From Amphiura filiformis (Eukaryota > Echinodermata > Ophiuroidea > Amphilepidida > Amphiuridae), in the NCBI RefSeq assembly GCF_039555335.1, contig NC_092639.1, forward strand, positions 36,899,291 through 36,963,290: a stretch of DNA of 64,000 nt, written 5' to 3'. The stretch's first letter is position 1. Each line of letters opens with the position of its first letter. A program made the translations under genes and the position numbers. This document shows, piece by piece, positions 10,700-23,300 of the stretch. Below the pieces are notes generated by a model, which saw only the letters and a list, made by a program, of their open reading frames with translations, was not told the DNA's origin and made no database searches.

Positions 10700-11503
10700 C
10701 AATTAAATACCTGAGTGGAAGAAGGGCCCAACTCCATCAAAACTGTTTTTGAGATATTAAGAAAAAACTTTTGGAAAAGTTGTATAGACAGAATGTTTTT
10801 ATCTTCAGGGGACCTTTAATACATGAGCATACAATATTACATACATTCAAAATTATGTATGTTTCCATGGCAACGGTACAGGTCTTAATACGAGATGGAG
10901 TTGGGCCCTTCTTCCACTAATATGTACCATGTGTACTGCAAGTGCCAGTTCCGTAAGCAGATGTGTTATAAATAGCTACAGAAATTTGGTAATTATCAAT
11001 TAATTGCGCAAGTAGAAGCATGTAATATGTTAGGGGAAAAAATTGTAGTAAAAAGCAGATTTCATGGATGAACAAAATTCCTCTTTAACCCAATATTTGT
11101 GGAAGAAGGGCCTAACTCCATGGAGTTGGGCCTTTCTTCCATGAAACCATGATTAAGTGTACGTGGAAGACTATTTAGAGAGTGGATTTTGGCTCATCTT
11201 TCACACACAAGGAAGAACAGTCTGCTGGCAATAAAATGGTGGGTCTAACTCATTTTTGATATAAAATTGGATCGATTGAGCCCATATTTATTGGTCGAGC
11301 TATGAGTTTTAAAATATTGGACGAGACGTAGTCGAGTTCAATATTTTAAAACTCATAGCGAGACCAATAAATATTGGGCGTAAAGCATCATATTTTATCA
11401 TTATTATGTGTTGGATCCAATATTTTCACACACTTGGATTCATCAAAACATAATAATGTAAAAAATTGGGAGTTGGGCCCTTCTTCCACTCAGGTATTCA
11501 ATT
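10700..11503. mobile_element. TIR element, AAGGGCCCAACTCC family, copy 1 with nested insertion
   Basis: Inverted ends AATACCTGAGTGGAAGAAGG...CCTTCTTCCACTCAGGTATT enclose sequence homologous, in opposite orientation, to 40931-41524. Extra internal copies of the 'gttgggcccttcttccac' motif occur near 10905 and 11100. Compared with copy 2, this copy has about 200 additional bases at 11259-11458, itself largely a palindrome. Confidence 0.75.
11259..11458. mobile_element. Palindromic insertion nested in the 10700-11503 element
   Basis: The block is absent from the homologous position in 40931-41524, where the flanking 'catttttg' and 'taaaaaattgg' are contiguous. Its centre is an inverted repeat (ATGAGTTTTAAAATATTGGA and its inverse, about 11301-11360) with further inverted outer parts (CAATAAATATTGGGC). 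Likely a small MITE. Confidence 0.65.
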
Positions 11504-12014
11504 CCACTATCTGAATAGAGGGTTTGCGTAAAGGTTTGATAGTGTTACTATAATTCTTAAATAAAGTGGTTAACGTAGTTAATTTCAAGTTTAATGAGTG
11601 CCTCTTTTATTTTCAGGTGTTCTTGTCTTTTCTAATAGTGACTAATTCTGTATTAAAACCTTCATTAAATTTGGATAATTTCGATTTTTATAAAGCCTTT
11701 GACATGACATACCGTAAAACCTTGTCTACAAGCATACATGTACGGTATATATTATTTTTGATGAAATTAATAAGATACATGCGTAAATATGCCAGTACAA
11801 TAGATTGGTTTTACAATAACGCTTGTTTGTATATGCTTGAATCTGTAATTTATTTGCTCAAATTCCATAATGGTGCCTGGATTAATTTAGCTTTCATCAG
11901 AAGCACTCTACATTGTATATGCTTATAGACGTTTTACCTGGTAATGACATAAGTGTCTGGTTATATAAAAGTCTTGAAAATGTTGTAAAATATGAAAAAA
12001 CACAACAATATTTT
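11504..12014. other. Intergenic AT-rich stretch
   Basis: No gene is supported here. A 120-codon open frame at 11566-11928 is rich in F, L, I, Y and N, as expected from AT-rich noncoding DNA, and matches no family I know. Confidence 0.5.
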
Positions 12015-13516
12015 TATGCCTCCACCGCGAGGCATACTGTTTTTGCAATGTCCGTCCTTCCGTCCGGATGCTATATCTCGGGCATGGATGAGCGGATTGA
12101 CTTCAGATTTTCAGGATAGGTGGGTCATGGTCAAAAACTCTGGCTGCTTTTTTTTGGGTGAGATTCAAGGTCATATACTGGGGTAAAAGGTCATTTGAAG
12201 TCAAAGGGCCCATTTTCCTTATTTACCTCTTTTCTCGGAGACTAGGGGTCATACGTTCTTCAAACTTGGTGGGTGGGTGGATCTTGACCCCAGGCAGAAC
12301 AAGTTTGTATTGGTCAGTAGGTCAAGGTCACCTGAGGTCATGCAGGGGTCATTTGAGGTCAAATTAGCATAAACTGTCATATGGCCATGAAACTTGGTAG
12401 GTACAGTCAACATTTAGAGCCAAATCTTTGGAAGGTCATTTTGGGGTCCCCAGGGGTCATCTGAGGTCAAATTAGTAAAAACTGTCATATGGGCATGAAA
12501 CTTGGTGGGTACAGTCAACATTTAGAGCCTAATTTTTGGAAGGTCATTTTGGGGTCATCCGGGGTCACCAAGGGGTCATATGAGGTCAAATTAGTAAAAA
12601 CTGTCGGATGGGCATGAAACTTGGTGGGTACAGTCAACATTTAGAGCCAAATTTTTGGGAGGTCATTTTGGGGTCACCAGGGGTCATCTGAGGTCAAATT
12701 GGTAGAAACCTATCATATGGGCATGAAACTTGGTGAGTACAGTCAACATTCAGAGCCAAATTTTTGGGAGGTCATTTTGGGGTCATCTGGGGTCACCCAG
12801 AGGTCATCTGAGATCAAATTAGTAAAAACTGTCATACATGCATGAAACTTGGTGGGTACAGTCAACATTTAGAGCCAAATATTTTGCAGGTCATTTTGGG
12901 GTCATCCAGGGTCACCCAGAGGTCATCTGAGGTCAAATTGATGAAAACTGTTGTATGGGAAAACTATGGGCATGATATTTGGTGGGTATAGTCAACATTT
13001 AGAGCCAAATATTTGGAAGGTCATTTCGTCAAAATGTCCGTCACATATTTGAGAAGGCTATTTCTTGGAAGTGGTATGGCATGTTGTGATACACTTCGCT
13101 GGAATACAATTGTTATGCAGTAGATTTCGGCGCAAAATATGTAAATGAAGTACTAGCTAATTTGCATAATGTGCTACTGTTCAGTGATGGGACTTGGTGA
13201 AAAGGTGTATTGGGGTCAGGAATTTCTATGCTTTTTTGAAAGGTCATTTTGGGGTCATCTTAGGTCAAATTCTTAATATTTGTCCTATGGGCATGAAACT
13301 TGGTGGGTATTGTCACCATTTACAGCCAACGTCTCAGTCATTGGAAGGTTGTTTTGGGGTCATCCAGGTGTCATCTAAGGTAAAATTCAGTCTCCTCTTT
13401 TAGGCTTGAAGCTTTGTATAAACCTGTGAGTGTGACATCACTCCCTTTGGTGGTGGCATCTCGGTCGACGCTGTGCGTCGAAAACCGCGACATCCGAGAA
13501 CCGCGGTCCATCTAGT
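12015..13516 (+). mobile_element. Helitron-like non-autonomous element with central tandem repeats
   Basis: It begins near the hairpin ATGCCTCCACCGCGAGGCAT (about 12017-12036), then a 'gtccgtccttccgtccgg' segment. Next come about six tandem units of roughly 115 bp (12370-13030), each with ATGAAACTTGGTGGGTACAG, TTTAGAGCCAAAT and GGTCATTTTGGGGTCA. A divergent unit pair sits at about 13190-13390. It ends with a GC-rich inverted motif and CTAGTT at about 13511-13516. The architecture (short hairpins, central tandem array, CTAG-T end) resembles Helentron/HINE-type elements; that class assignment is inference. Confidence 0.6.
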
Positions 13517-15167
13517 TAAAATTTAAAATTGTAAAATAGTTTAGGCAAACATTTTTGCCAACTATTTTGTCAACACTTCAATAATCAAGGACGCTACTGT
13601 CTGTTATATTTGTTTTGCAGCAAAGTTTCAAAAATGTAAAACGTTATTGTGTTTGCTGGGTACTTGCAAACATCCAAAGTTTCTGTGATTTTCAGGGTCA
13701 AAAATTTGCAATCAAGTGCGAGAATCCTTTTGGATTCTTCCAGTGGAATTTTGCAAGAGTCCATGGATTCTCGCCATATAACTTTGTATGATAAATTTAA
13801 ATATTTACTAGAATCCCTAGATTCTTGCAATTTTGTAGACGAGAATCTTTGCGAGAATATATTTCGGATTCGGATCCTGATTTTTGACTGAAAATCAGTG
13901 ATATTTGAGGTTTTGGTAAATTTGGGAATGTTTGCAAAATTGCACTTGTCTTGGTATGAATGGAAAGAGGAGACACATGCCTATACACAGAGGTGTCAAT
14001 TCATCTTGAAAAGTTGGTGGGACAAAGTTTAGTTTTGAAGTGGACTTTGGCACTTATAGCCCCAATTGAAGTCAATTGGTGCATATTATTGGTTATAGTA
14101 CAGCAAACCTCAAAATTGGTTTCTAAATAGATTTGGCGAAGGAGGGGTATGTCTGAGGGGGCAGTACTGAGCTCCCTGAGAAGCAAGGGTAGCATTTTCA
14201 GGGGTCCAGGACCCCCTAGTTTTAACGTTTATGCTACAGTGGACACCTTAAAATTCCAGTTTATGTGTAGAAAAAGATCTCTGGACCCCTACACTTACAC
14301 AGGATATTCCCACGGTCCTTGAAAGTCCTGAATTTGAAAACACCTTTTCAAGGCCAGGAATAGCTTGGATATTTGCACAAGGTCCTTGAAAGTCCTTGAA
14401 AATTGGAATTTTACCGAAAGTATAATTTTGACAAAATTTGTGGAGTGGAGAGGAGCTGTCACTTATGTACTGCATGGAGAGCCCCATCATAAGGCTAATT
14501 TGTACCCGTTTTTGTGTAAAATAGGGGTAACAAATGCTGAAAATGTTCTTGAAACCACGCAAAACAGGGGGGTATTTTTGACTTTGGGAATGATCATGCA
14601 TTATGCCTTTGAATAGGCAGTGACAACACCGGGACTTGAGTACCCCCCACAGGCCTATATGGTCCTTGAGTTTAGACAAAAAGTCCAATTTTTGGCTCCA
14701 TAGTGGTCTAAAATTCAAAAATGCTCTGATTTTGAAGAAAATGGTCTCAAATTGCAAAACCATTTTAAACAATAAATAGTTTGCCATATCTCAGATGTTT
14801 TGTTACTCAAGGAAACCCCACAGGTTCTTCCTGGGGTTCATCAACACAATTTTTACAGGTATGTGAATGTGCCACACAGACTTTCAGATCCTGACTTTCT
14901 CTATACCTACTTTTTGCAGGTTTTGCCACTCATTAGTATACTAAAAACACCCCAAAAGCACAGTGGGGGGGGGGGCAGGTTGTTCAGTTCCCCCGAATGG
15001 AGTCTGATTTAGGTGTGTAAGGTGTGGTTTTAAGTGTTTCCCCACGAATGTCCTTGAATTTCCCCCGAATGACCAACAAAAGTGGGAGGGGGGGCACATG
15101 CCCCCTGCCCCCCTTTGCGCACGCCACTGCAAAAGCATCCAAATTTCCTAATTGGGTAGTTTTATTA
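13517..15167. other. Intergenic repeats without genes
   Basis: 13680-13880 carries several 'gagaatc/gattctcg' motifs. 13990-14220 is a diverged relative of the 27-1627 modules (GTCTGAGGGGGCAGTACTGAG). 14290-14640 holds repeated 'ccttgaaagtcctt' motifs. 15020-15130 is C/G-rich. The 179-codon reverse open frame at 14248-14787 overlies the 'ccttgaaagtcc' repeat and shows no family resemblance; I do not call it a gene. Confidence 0.5.
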
Positions 15168-15414
15168 GGGGCCGTGCAATAATTCTGAGCGCCCCCCCCC
15201 CTTTGCACATTTGCATTTAAAAGTGTTTCCGTACTGTTTTCCTAAGCCGTTTTAGAGCGTTTTATTTAAAAGGCACCCCATGAATGTGTGCCAAAAATTA
15301 CTTTACCCCCCCCTTGGCTGGCCAAAATTACTTGCCCCCTTTGGCTTGCCAAAAATTTCTTGCCCTCCCCCCCTCATTTTACCCTCCCACAGGGCTCATA
15401 ATTATTGCACAGCC
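15168..15414. repeat. TIR-bounded repeat, GGGCTGTGCAATAATT family
   Basis: Left end GGGGCCGTGCAATAATTCTG and right end ATAATTATTGCACAGCCC are inverted copies. The interior has runs of C and 'gccaaaaattacttgccccc'. The same family appears around 23095, 24850 and 25620. Confidence 0.65.
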
Positions 15415-15786
15415 CAGGGACACTTTTGACCAAATGCGCCAGTTGGGCGCATTGGTCTCCAGTGAAAATTGACCCATTGATATACCAAAATCTCTGAAAA
15501 AGTACCCCAAAAACCGTTGCACATCCCAGTATAACTTCAACCAAGAAATAAGCCCACCCCCCCAAAAAAAACCCTAAAATTGGTTAAGGTTAGCATAAGG
15601 ACAGGGAAAATGCGCAAAAACCGCTGAAATTTGCACATTTGGGGTATATTATTGCGCATTTTGGGTCCAACCACAAATTTTAAGATTTTCTCAAAATAAC
15701 CATTTTTCAAGTACTCATTTTCCAAAAACCTGAAGTTTTCACTAAAATCAAAGAATCCCTATGACCTGCAACACAATCCATGTTAA

Positions 15787-16445
15787 GGGCTGGGGTATGA
15801 ACGTTTGGACAGTATTTATTTTGGGACATTAGAGCACATCAGACATATCGAATTGCATTCTGAATACGAAGAATGTCATTCTGATATCAAATAATTTTGA
15901 TTTTTTGAAATTACGCAATTTAATACTCATTTTATGGCAAATCATTAAAAATTGATATTTTTGATATTTAACAGTACTTGAAGCAAACATTATAAATCTG
16001 ATGATTTATACTTAAAGTGTATGTAGGTGGGATGAAAAGCCGACGATCAATTGAAAATTTTGACCTTTCGTATTGAAGATATGGATTTTTTTCCCAAAAC
16101 ACCAAAAAAAATAAGGTCTTTTGGGAAAAAAATCCATATCTTCAATATGAAAGGTCAAAATTTTCAATTGACCGTCGGCTTTTCCTCCTGCTACATACAC
16201 TTTAAGAATATATCATTAGATTTATATAATTTACCGAGGACTGTTATATATCAAAAATTTGAAAAATATCAAATTTTTATAATTTGTCATAAAATTTGTA
16301 TTATATTGTGATTTTCAAAAATGAAAATTATTTGATATCAGACAGACATGCTTCATTATTCAGAATGCAATTCGATAGGTCTGAGGTGCTCTCATGTCCC
16401 ACAAAAAATACTGTCGAAAAGCAATAAACGCTCATTTTAGAGCCC
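15787..16445. mobile_element. Full-length palindromic element with TTAA duplication, copy 1
   Basis: The 659-bp sequence is an almost continuous palindrome centred near 16110: the start (GGGCTGGGGTATGAACG, then GGGACATTAGAGCACATCAG) is mirrored by the end. It is flanked by TTAA at 15783-15786 and 16446-16449. TTAA duplications are typical of piggyBac and some Kolobok elements. A second copy is at 51354-52001. Confidence 0.85.
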
Positions 16446-16449
16446 TTAA

Positions 16450-17338
16450 TAAAGTATAGAAAATAGGCCGTCTTAAAAATATGCAAGAAAATATAGAACA
16501 AAAAAAGTTTTGAAAAAATTAATATTGCATAATTCGAACTTTTAGGGTGAGAAATCACACATTTTTGTAAAAAAAAAGCGCTAATTACGCAAAATATGCA
16601 TTTGCAAAAACCGGGCGTATTTTACTCTCAAAAATCGTGCATTTTCCCTATGCTCAGGTTAGCCTCTATGTTAAACTGTTGCGATTTGGTAGTTCACAGC
16701 ATCTTGTGAATGGTAGTGAGCTTTGGCAAAAATTGCATTGATCATAGCGAGCGTGTAGAAAAATTCAAATATCGGTTTATCCTATAAGAGTGCTCTTTTA
16801 CATGAAGAATACACCCAAATATCACAGATATACTTTTGTAGGTCCTGTGGTTCTTGAGTTATGTTGTAAAGAGGCAACACTTTTGTAAAACGTATGTAAA
16901 AAATCAAGGAAGTTTTAAAAGTATACGGTATTATTTGTAAAAGGAACTTTTGCAAAACATCAAAGTGTTATTTTGCAATATAATATTGATTTAGATACTG
17001 AAAATCGGGTTTTTTATTGGGGGGCTGCTTCGACTATGCTTCGACCAACAATACCACCTCTATACTCGAATCATGCGCGAATATCTTTTTAAAAACCGTT
17101 CTTGTTTATAATACCTTAACCAATGTGACGTCATGAAATTAATATTCATGTACAATATCACATACAAGATCTGCTAATCCAAGATGTCAGCCTCCACGCA
17201 CGTTTGACCATGTGAGATTTGTTCCATGTGTGTTATCATTGTATAGTATATACTTGTACAATATTCCGGGACAATATTGGCACTCTGCTCTGTAGTCACG
17301 GTAGTCTCTTGCGGTAACACGCTAACAGACACGTCAAG
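16450..17338 (+). promoter_or_regulatory. Upstream region of DDX51 with a consensus CRE
   Basis: The region leads to the DDX51 start. A perfect CRE palindrome TGACGTCA lies at 17126-17133, about 210 bp before the ATG. No obvious TATA box at a usable distance. The distal part (16660-16990) looks like another dispersed repeat. Promoter function is inferred from position only. Confidence 0.35.
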
Positions 17339-17361
17339 ATGGCTTTATTTCATGTAAACAG
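17339..17361 (+). CDS. DDX51: DDX51 coding exon 1
   Basis: ATGGCTTTATTTCATGTAAA then CAG, encoding MALFHVN plus two bases (AG) of arginine, followed by GTAAGC. Joined to exon 2 it reads [14 protein letters not shown], parallel to the vertebrate start MALF..ARY.G. The phase (2) fits exon 2 exactly. Confidence 0.85.
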
Positions 17362-20300
17362 GTAAGCTTACGTCTGTACTTAGACTTAGTACAAGGAACT
17401 TATACGATGTCCTCATTCACAAACTGATACTCTCTGTCCATCGTATAAGCAGAGAAGATGTAATAAAGAGGAGGTTGATCAAGCTATCCTCAAACAAAAT
17501 ATGTGTGAGACCGCTCACTCAAAGTAAATGATGAATCACCCTATTTAGCTGCTTTACAATAGAATACCACAATAGGGTTTGAACCCGGGATGGGTGTGAT
17601 ACACAAGTTGCAGCTAACTGCTTTTAGGGATAGGTCAGTGTGTGCATGCCATCATGCCATACACACCATGCATGCAGACCCTGTCATCTTGTCAGATTTC
17701 AGATAAAATATGGATCTCTGGATCTGGATCTGGATCATTTATACTCCAATTAAGCAGTGAATTCTGCATCACACTAGAGTTGACATGACCAAGACCGCTA
17801 GACAGATTGGTTGGGAGCATAAAGTTTAAAGTCTGGATTGTCCTTTGAAGTCAGGTGATTGATGAGTTTTGTCTTGAATGTCGTCAGAGTAGGTGCGTCC
17901 AAAGGCGTCGTGTGGGAGGTCGTTCCATTGCTTCGTAGTCGAGGGAAAAAGCTTAAATCATAAATGCGGGATCTTGTTGACAAAGCGTTGAAAAGAAAGA
18001 GCATGAGTCCGTTTAAGTGTGCGTTGGGGCTTAACAAGGTGATTTCTCCAGTCTATGTCGACCAGGTCGTGGGTGATTTTGAACATCATTGAGAGCGAGT
18101 AATTGTGCGACGCAGTGTTGAGGTCCGTCCATTCCAAATTGTTTAACATGCTGGTGACACTGGACTCCCTCGAATAATCATTCATGCACATCCTGGCCGC
18201 TAATGACAGGAAAATACATAAAATAATAAAATAGAAATGATCAACAATCATCACCTCTCTAAAAAAATCCTAAAAATTTCTTCTTTAGAAATTTATATAT
18301 AAAAATTTACAAAAACGGTGGATTTGGGGGGACATTTTACAGCACTCGATTTCTTTCTTGTATTATCCACATGTGGTATCCCATCCAAGCAGCAGGTCCT
18401 TAACACACGCGTTTCATACTTTTTAACAAATTCTCTATAGAAACATTGGAAATATTTTCAATTCTGAAGTGAAAATTGGTCAACCATGGGCGGTCACACA
18501 CATAACATCATAGGATATTTCAAATGGATGTCTAACTACTTGAGAATAAAGGACTATGAATAGATGCGACAGGATTACCTACGGGATTATCTCAAGGATA
18601 TAATTCCGTTGACCCTCCTCTTTATTACATCTTCTCTGGTATAAGGTTATTTCCGCACGGCAACTCGTTGAAGGAATATTACACAGTCAAGAATAGGCTC
18701 CATCATTTTTTGGTTCTGAACCCTCCCAGTCTCCCAAAACATCAAAACATCAAAAGCGTTGCTCGAATACTTACTTAAGACTGTCCTTTTTCACATAACG
18801 CAGACAAAGTGGGGTCAACTTGCCTAGAGATGGTCAAATTTTGGCCAAAAATATCTCTGTGTAAATCCTATGAGTCTCTTACGCAAGTCCACTCGGTAAT
18901 CCATGTATGATGTATTCCATCCGTTCAAGGTAGTCTATGAATAATTAAGCAGATGACGTATTTACCAACTCTATGAAATTGATCGAATCCAGGTATACTT
19001 TCGGCAGCGGAAGAACCTGACGTCATAGCATAAATTATAAATTGCAGCGATAAATCAGCCAATAGGCGATGTGCTACGGGCTGCATCTGCGAAGTATACG
19101 GGCTGTTGATGGAGCAATTGCTGTTGAAAATTTCTAGTGCCGTGAGAGTCGTATGGGCACGTATTTTTCACTGAAATTTCTCCGTAATGAGAATTTGTTT
19201 TATTTTGTGAAGTAGCAGGATATATTAATGACTTTCTCTGGAACACCTGTGGACTGTATGTGAGTACCAAAAAACATCAACCACCTGGAAATACGGAATG
19301 ACAGTAAACTTAATGGCGAGCGGTCCGAATTTTGAGCCATACAAGTTTACGTGGTGAACTAACTTAGACTAGAGTCTTAGTATACAGTACCTGACGCGTG
19401 TAAGTGACCGCGTGCCACGCTTTTTTGCCGTGTTATTTGCGTGTTGAAAATCCGTATTACAACACGCGTGTTGACTTTAAGTGGTCTAAATCAGCTGTCC
19501 CGAGTTTTCTTGGGTGTTTGGTATATGACTCAAAGCTACCGCGATCACACGGTACAACACTCGCTCTCACGCGATCTCACGGTATAACACGCTTGATGAT
19601 AATGTAGCACTGATGAAATTACCAAGTGTCAAGTGCTTTGTCAATAAACACTTGAGAATTATTGACTTTTCGATCATGATTACCCACACAGCATTTATTA
19701 TGTTGATCATCTGAGTGACATCGCCGGGTAATTCCCTTTCAATAAGGTTATGTCATGCGGTACAGGTTGGCTGATCTGCAGTGCTAATTCATTTATCAGA
19801 ATATTGAGTTTAAATTGTGAGTTATTTTATGTTAATGTGGAAGTAGAAATTCAAGTCTCTAATTAGGTTTTATGGGTAAATAGTGATAAGCCTACGTAAG
19901 TTCAGTCTCGTAAATTTCATTTACGGTTTTCTTCAGCGGTTACTTAAAATAATGATGGGCCTATGTACATGTATCATTAAAATATATAGTTTTAATTGGG
20001 TTTTAATGACAAAGTTGGTTTAAAATATAATAAAAGAGCCAGTGTGACTGCTTTAGCCAGCCCCTTGCATGCTTGGCCCTTTATTCTGAATGCAGCTCCG
20101 GGGGAAGAATGAACCGTCCGCGGCGGGCCATCCCCGGGGGCCATCCGACCCGATGATCACCGTTATCCCCAGCCAGTGATCTCCCATGGAAAACAGGCCG
20201 ACATCGCGACAGTTTGCAAACGCATTGCGTGATGCAATGGAACTCAAGTTCTCGTGTACATCTGTAAACATGGTAAAAGTGAATATCATCCGAGTATGAC

Positions 20301-23300
20301 TTTGTGATGTGTCTATCTTTTTCCCTGATGGTCAAATATCATCTGATTTATCATTTCATTCAATCACATGTCAATATGTTATACCGCGGTATCATTTTTC
20401 ATGATACGATCGATCCATTAATTTGATGTTTACCATGGACGTACTAAATACTGTTTATTATTTATTTATTATTGTTAATTAATCGGGCAATATTAATAAC
20501 AACTATATGGGATCATTGTTACGAAAAAAAAGTCATGTATGGCACATCGCTGCGCTGAGCCGAGCACTTTAACAATTAATAGTTACAATAATTTAATATC
20601 TGGAATATTCAACATCATAATCCCGAAAAGTGAAAAATATAATTTCATGACATTCAGGGATTTTGCGTCATGACACGAAGAAGACAACACATCCAGTCCC
20701 AGAAGTTGATTGCCGGCTAGGATCCATAATAAATAATGTTTATATTGTAATATTTTATACAATTAAATCACGATACAATATTTTACATATACATAGATGG
20801 ACTGTATACTTGGTGCTTGCGAAAAAGTAAGTTCAAATCGTACATTCTTACGGCAAAGTATTTATTTTTCAGCTCGTTATAAATACAATCTGAATCACAG
20901 GACAAAAAGACCCAATCAATTACGTATGCTAATGACCCACCAAGATACTCATAATCTGATTGGTCCGAACAGAGTGTGAGACAACATCTCGGGGAATCCC
21001 CTGTCAATGGGGAGGGGACGCTTTAGAGTATGAATAAATTAGCAACAGGTGTTTTAGTCTACTTCGGGCACACAACACTTCATCAGTTCATATTAAAAAT
21101 GACATCATATTGAACCAAACAAGATAAAACGGGTCTGATGGGATACATGCATCCCCATTTAGTCGTATCAATTGTCTGGCCGTTTTTTTAAATTTTTAAA
21201 TATTTAATACTATGGAGGAGGATGCGTGTTCCATACAATCCCCCCCCAATGTTGACGCCGCGAAAAAAAATCCCCCCACCCCAACTTCCTACCCCCACCC
21301 TGAGAATCTAATAGTGCGTCCCTTGTTGTCTGTATTTTGTCAAATTTGATTCATAATCCCGGAAAATTCAATAATTATTCATGGCCAACCGCGTGAAATG
21401 GAGTTTACTCTGGAATGTGAAGTGGTGCGCATCGCATGTATACACGTGGTATGATACTAGTACATGATGACTGATGTAAACAATAATAATACCACCAAAG
21501 ACGTCAAATACATGTACTATTTATAGAAAGTCCACTCCTAACCGGCATTCGCCATTTTCAGCTGATCTAGACAAGTTGTAAAATATTAAAATGTGCATGT
21601 TTATTTGACAAACTTGGGTGATTTTGTTGATTTTCATAACAATATTTTCAATAAAAAAAATCCGATGAAACACGATTTATATTTTGACGGTTCATAAAAT
21701 GAAAGAGCTTTATAATTTTAATCAAGCAAACATATCTGCAGGAAACCCTCCAATTCATTTAATTTTGTTCACTAATACCATGCAGCATGCAGTGAGGGAG
21801 GGAGGGAGGGGTGAGTGAGAGAGACAGACAGATAGAGAATGAGAAGAGGCCTGGGCATACTTCACTGCACCGTTGATGTGGTTGGGGGCTTGGGGACCAG
21901 ACGAAACGGCTCCTAAACACTTGTGGGTGTGATCAGAATTTTAGAAAGTCATGTCCAAGACTTAATGTTTATGAATGTTTGATAGGAGTAAGATACCAAG
22001 TGTACATGTACCAAAATGGTATAAGAAATGACAAACAAGCAACAACACGATTGATGATGTATATTGATTATGGCGATTTTCGGGATGGGGGGGGGCACTG
22101 ACAAGTGAATTTCAGCGGGGGGGATTCAAAATTTCCACAGTGGAACTTTTCTTAGTAGTTTTGGATTTTTACTAAAGAAGGGTCAAGAGTTCTGATTGGG
22201 GAAATTTTCCCCCATGCGCATGCCCATGTTCCTCAGCCTTGGTGTGTGGGTGCATCTTGACGCAAGACAGAACAAGTTTTGGTTAGAGGGTCAAGGTCAC
22301 CCGAGGTCATCCAGGGGTCATCTGAGGTCAAATTAGTAAAAACTGTCATATGGGCATGAAACTTGGTGGGTAGTCAACATTTATAGCCACATTTTTGGAA
22401 GGTCATTTCGGGGTCACCAGGGGTCATCTGAGGTCAAATTAGTAAAAACTGCCTGATGGGCATGACACTTGGTGGGTACAGTCAACATTTAGAGCCAAAT
22501 TTTGGAAGGTCATTTCGGGGTCACCAGGGGTCAACTGAGGTCAAATTTGTAAAAACTGTCATATGGGCATGTAAACTTGGTGGGTACAGTCACCATCCAT
22601 CACAACAGACGAGAACCGCCAAAAATAGGTAACCGCCTAGTATTTCATTCATTATTTAATGTAATTTTATAATGGGGTCTTTTAATTGTTGTGAAGTCAA
22701 TAAAAACAATAATATTGAAAAAAGCCACATATATTTCTATATTTTATATGCAATTTTATGCTAAGGGTCACTAGGGTCAATTGCACACAACCATCTGGTG
22801 CGCATTCAAAATGTATCACACTGGTGCTCCTTCAAAAGAACGGAAATTCCCGGCAAACGCCCTATTTTTATGATGGATGATTGCGTCATTATGAAAGGGA
22901 TGACAGCTTTACTATCACTTAGTGCCATTCAGTGATCCCAGCGAAAGTGTAAACAAATTAAAATTGTTTATAAATTGCTTAAAAGTGAAGGATAAGTCGT
23001 TTAAATTGTCATGTAAAAGGAGTTTTTGAAATGAAACTTGGCAAAAATACAAAGAAAACAGCAGTATTGACAAAGTTGAATCCCAAAGTCAAAGGGCCTG
23101 TGCAATTATTATGAGCACGGAGGGGGGGGGGCAAATTTTTCAAATTATTCCCCCCCCTCCCTCTCGGCCTGCCAAAATGGCCTCCCCCTGCCTGTCAAAA
23201 ATTCTTTGCATATTTGAACGTTTATGTAGTGTTTTCCTAAGCAACTAGAGCGTGTTATCTAAATGTGTGCAAAAATTACTTTCCCCGCCCCTCCCCCCCT

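Noticed and set aside
11566-11928. 120-codon open frame after NRBF2
   Set aside because: AT-driven composition, no family resemblance, no supporting splice sites.
12370-13030. Regularly spaced repeats resembling a CRISPR array
   Set aside because: Units are contiguous ~115-bp tandem repeats without unique spacers, in a eukaryotic intergenic region.
14248-14787. 179-codon reverse open frame, the longest outside the two genes apart from the LINE RT
   Set aside because: It overlies a repeat with 'ccttgaaagtcc' motifs, shows no domain, is phenylalanine/serine-rich and has no splice or promoter context.
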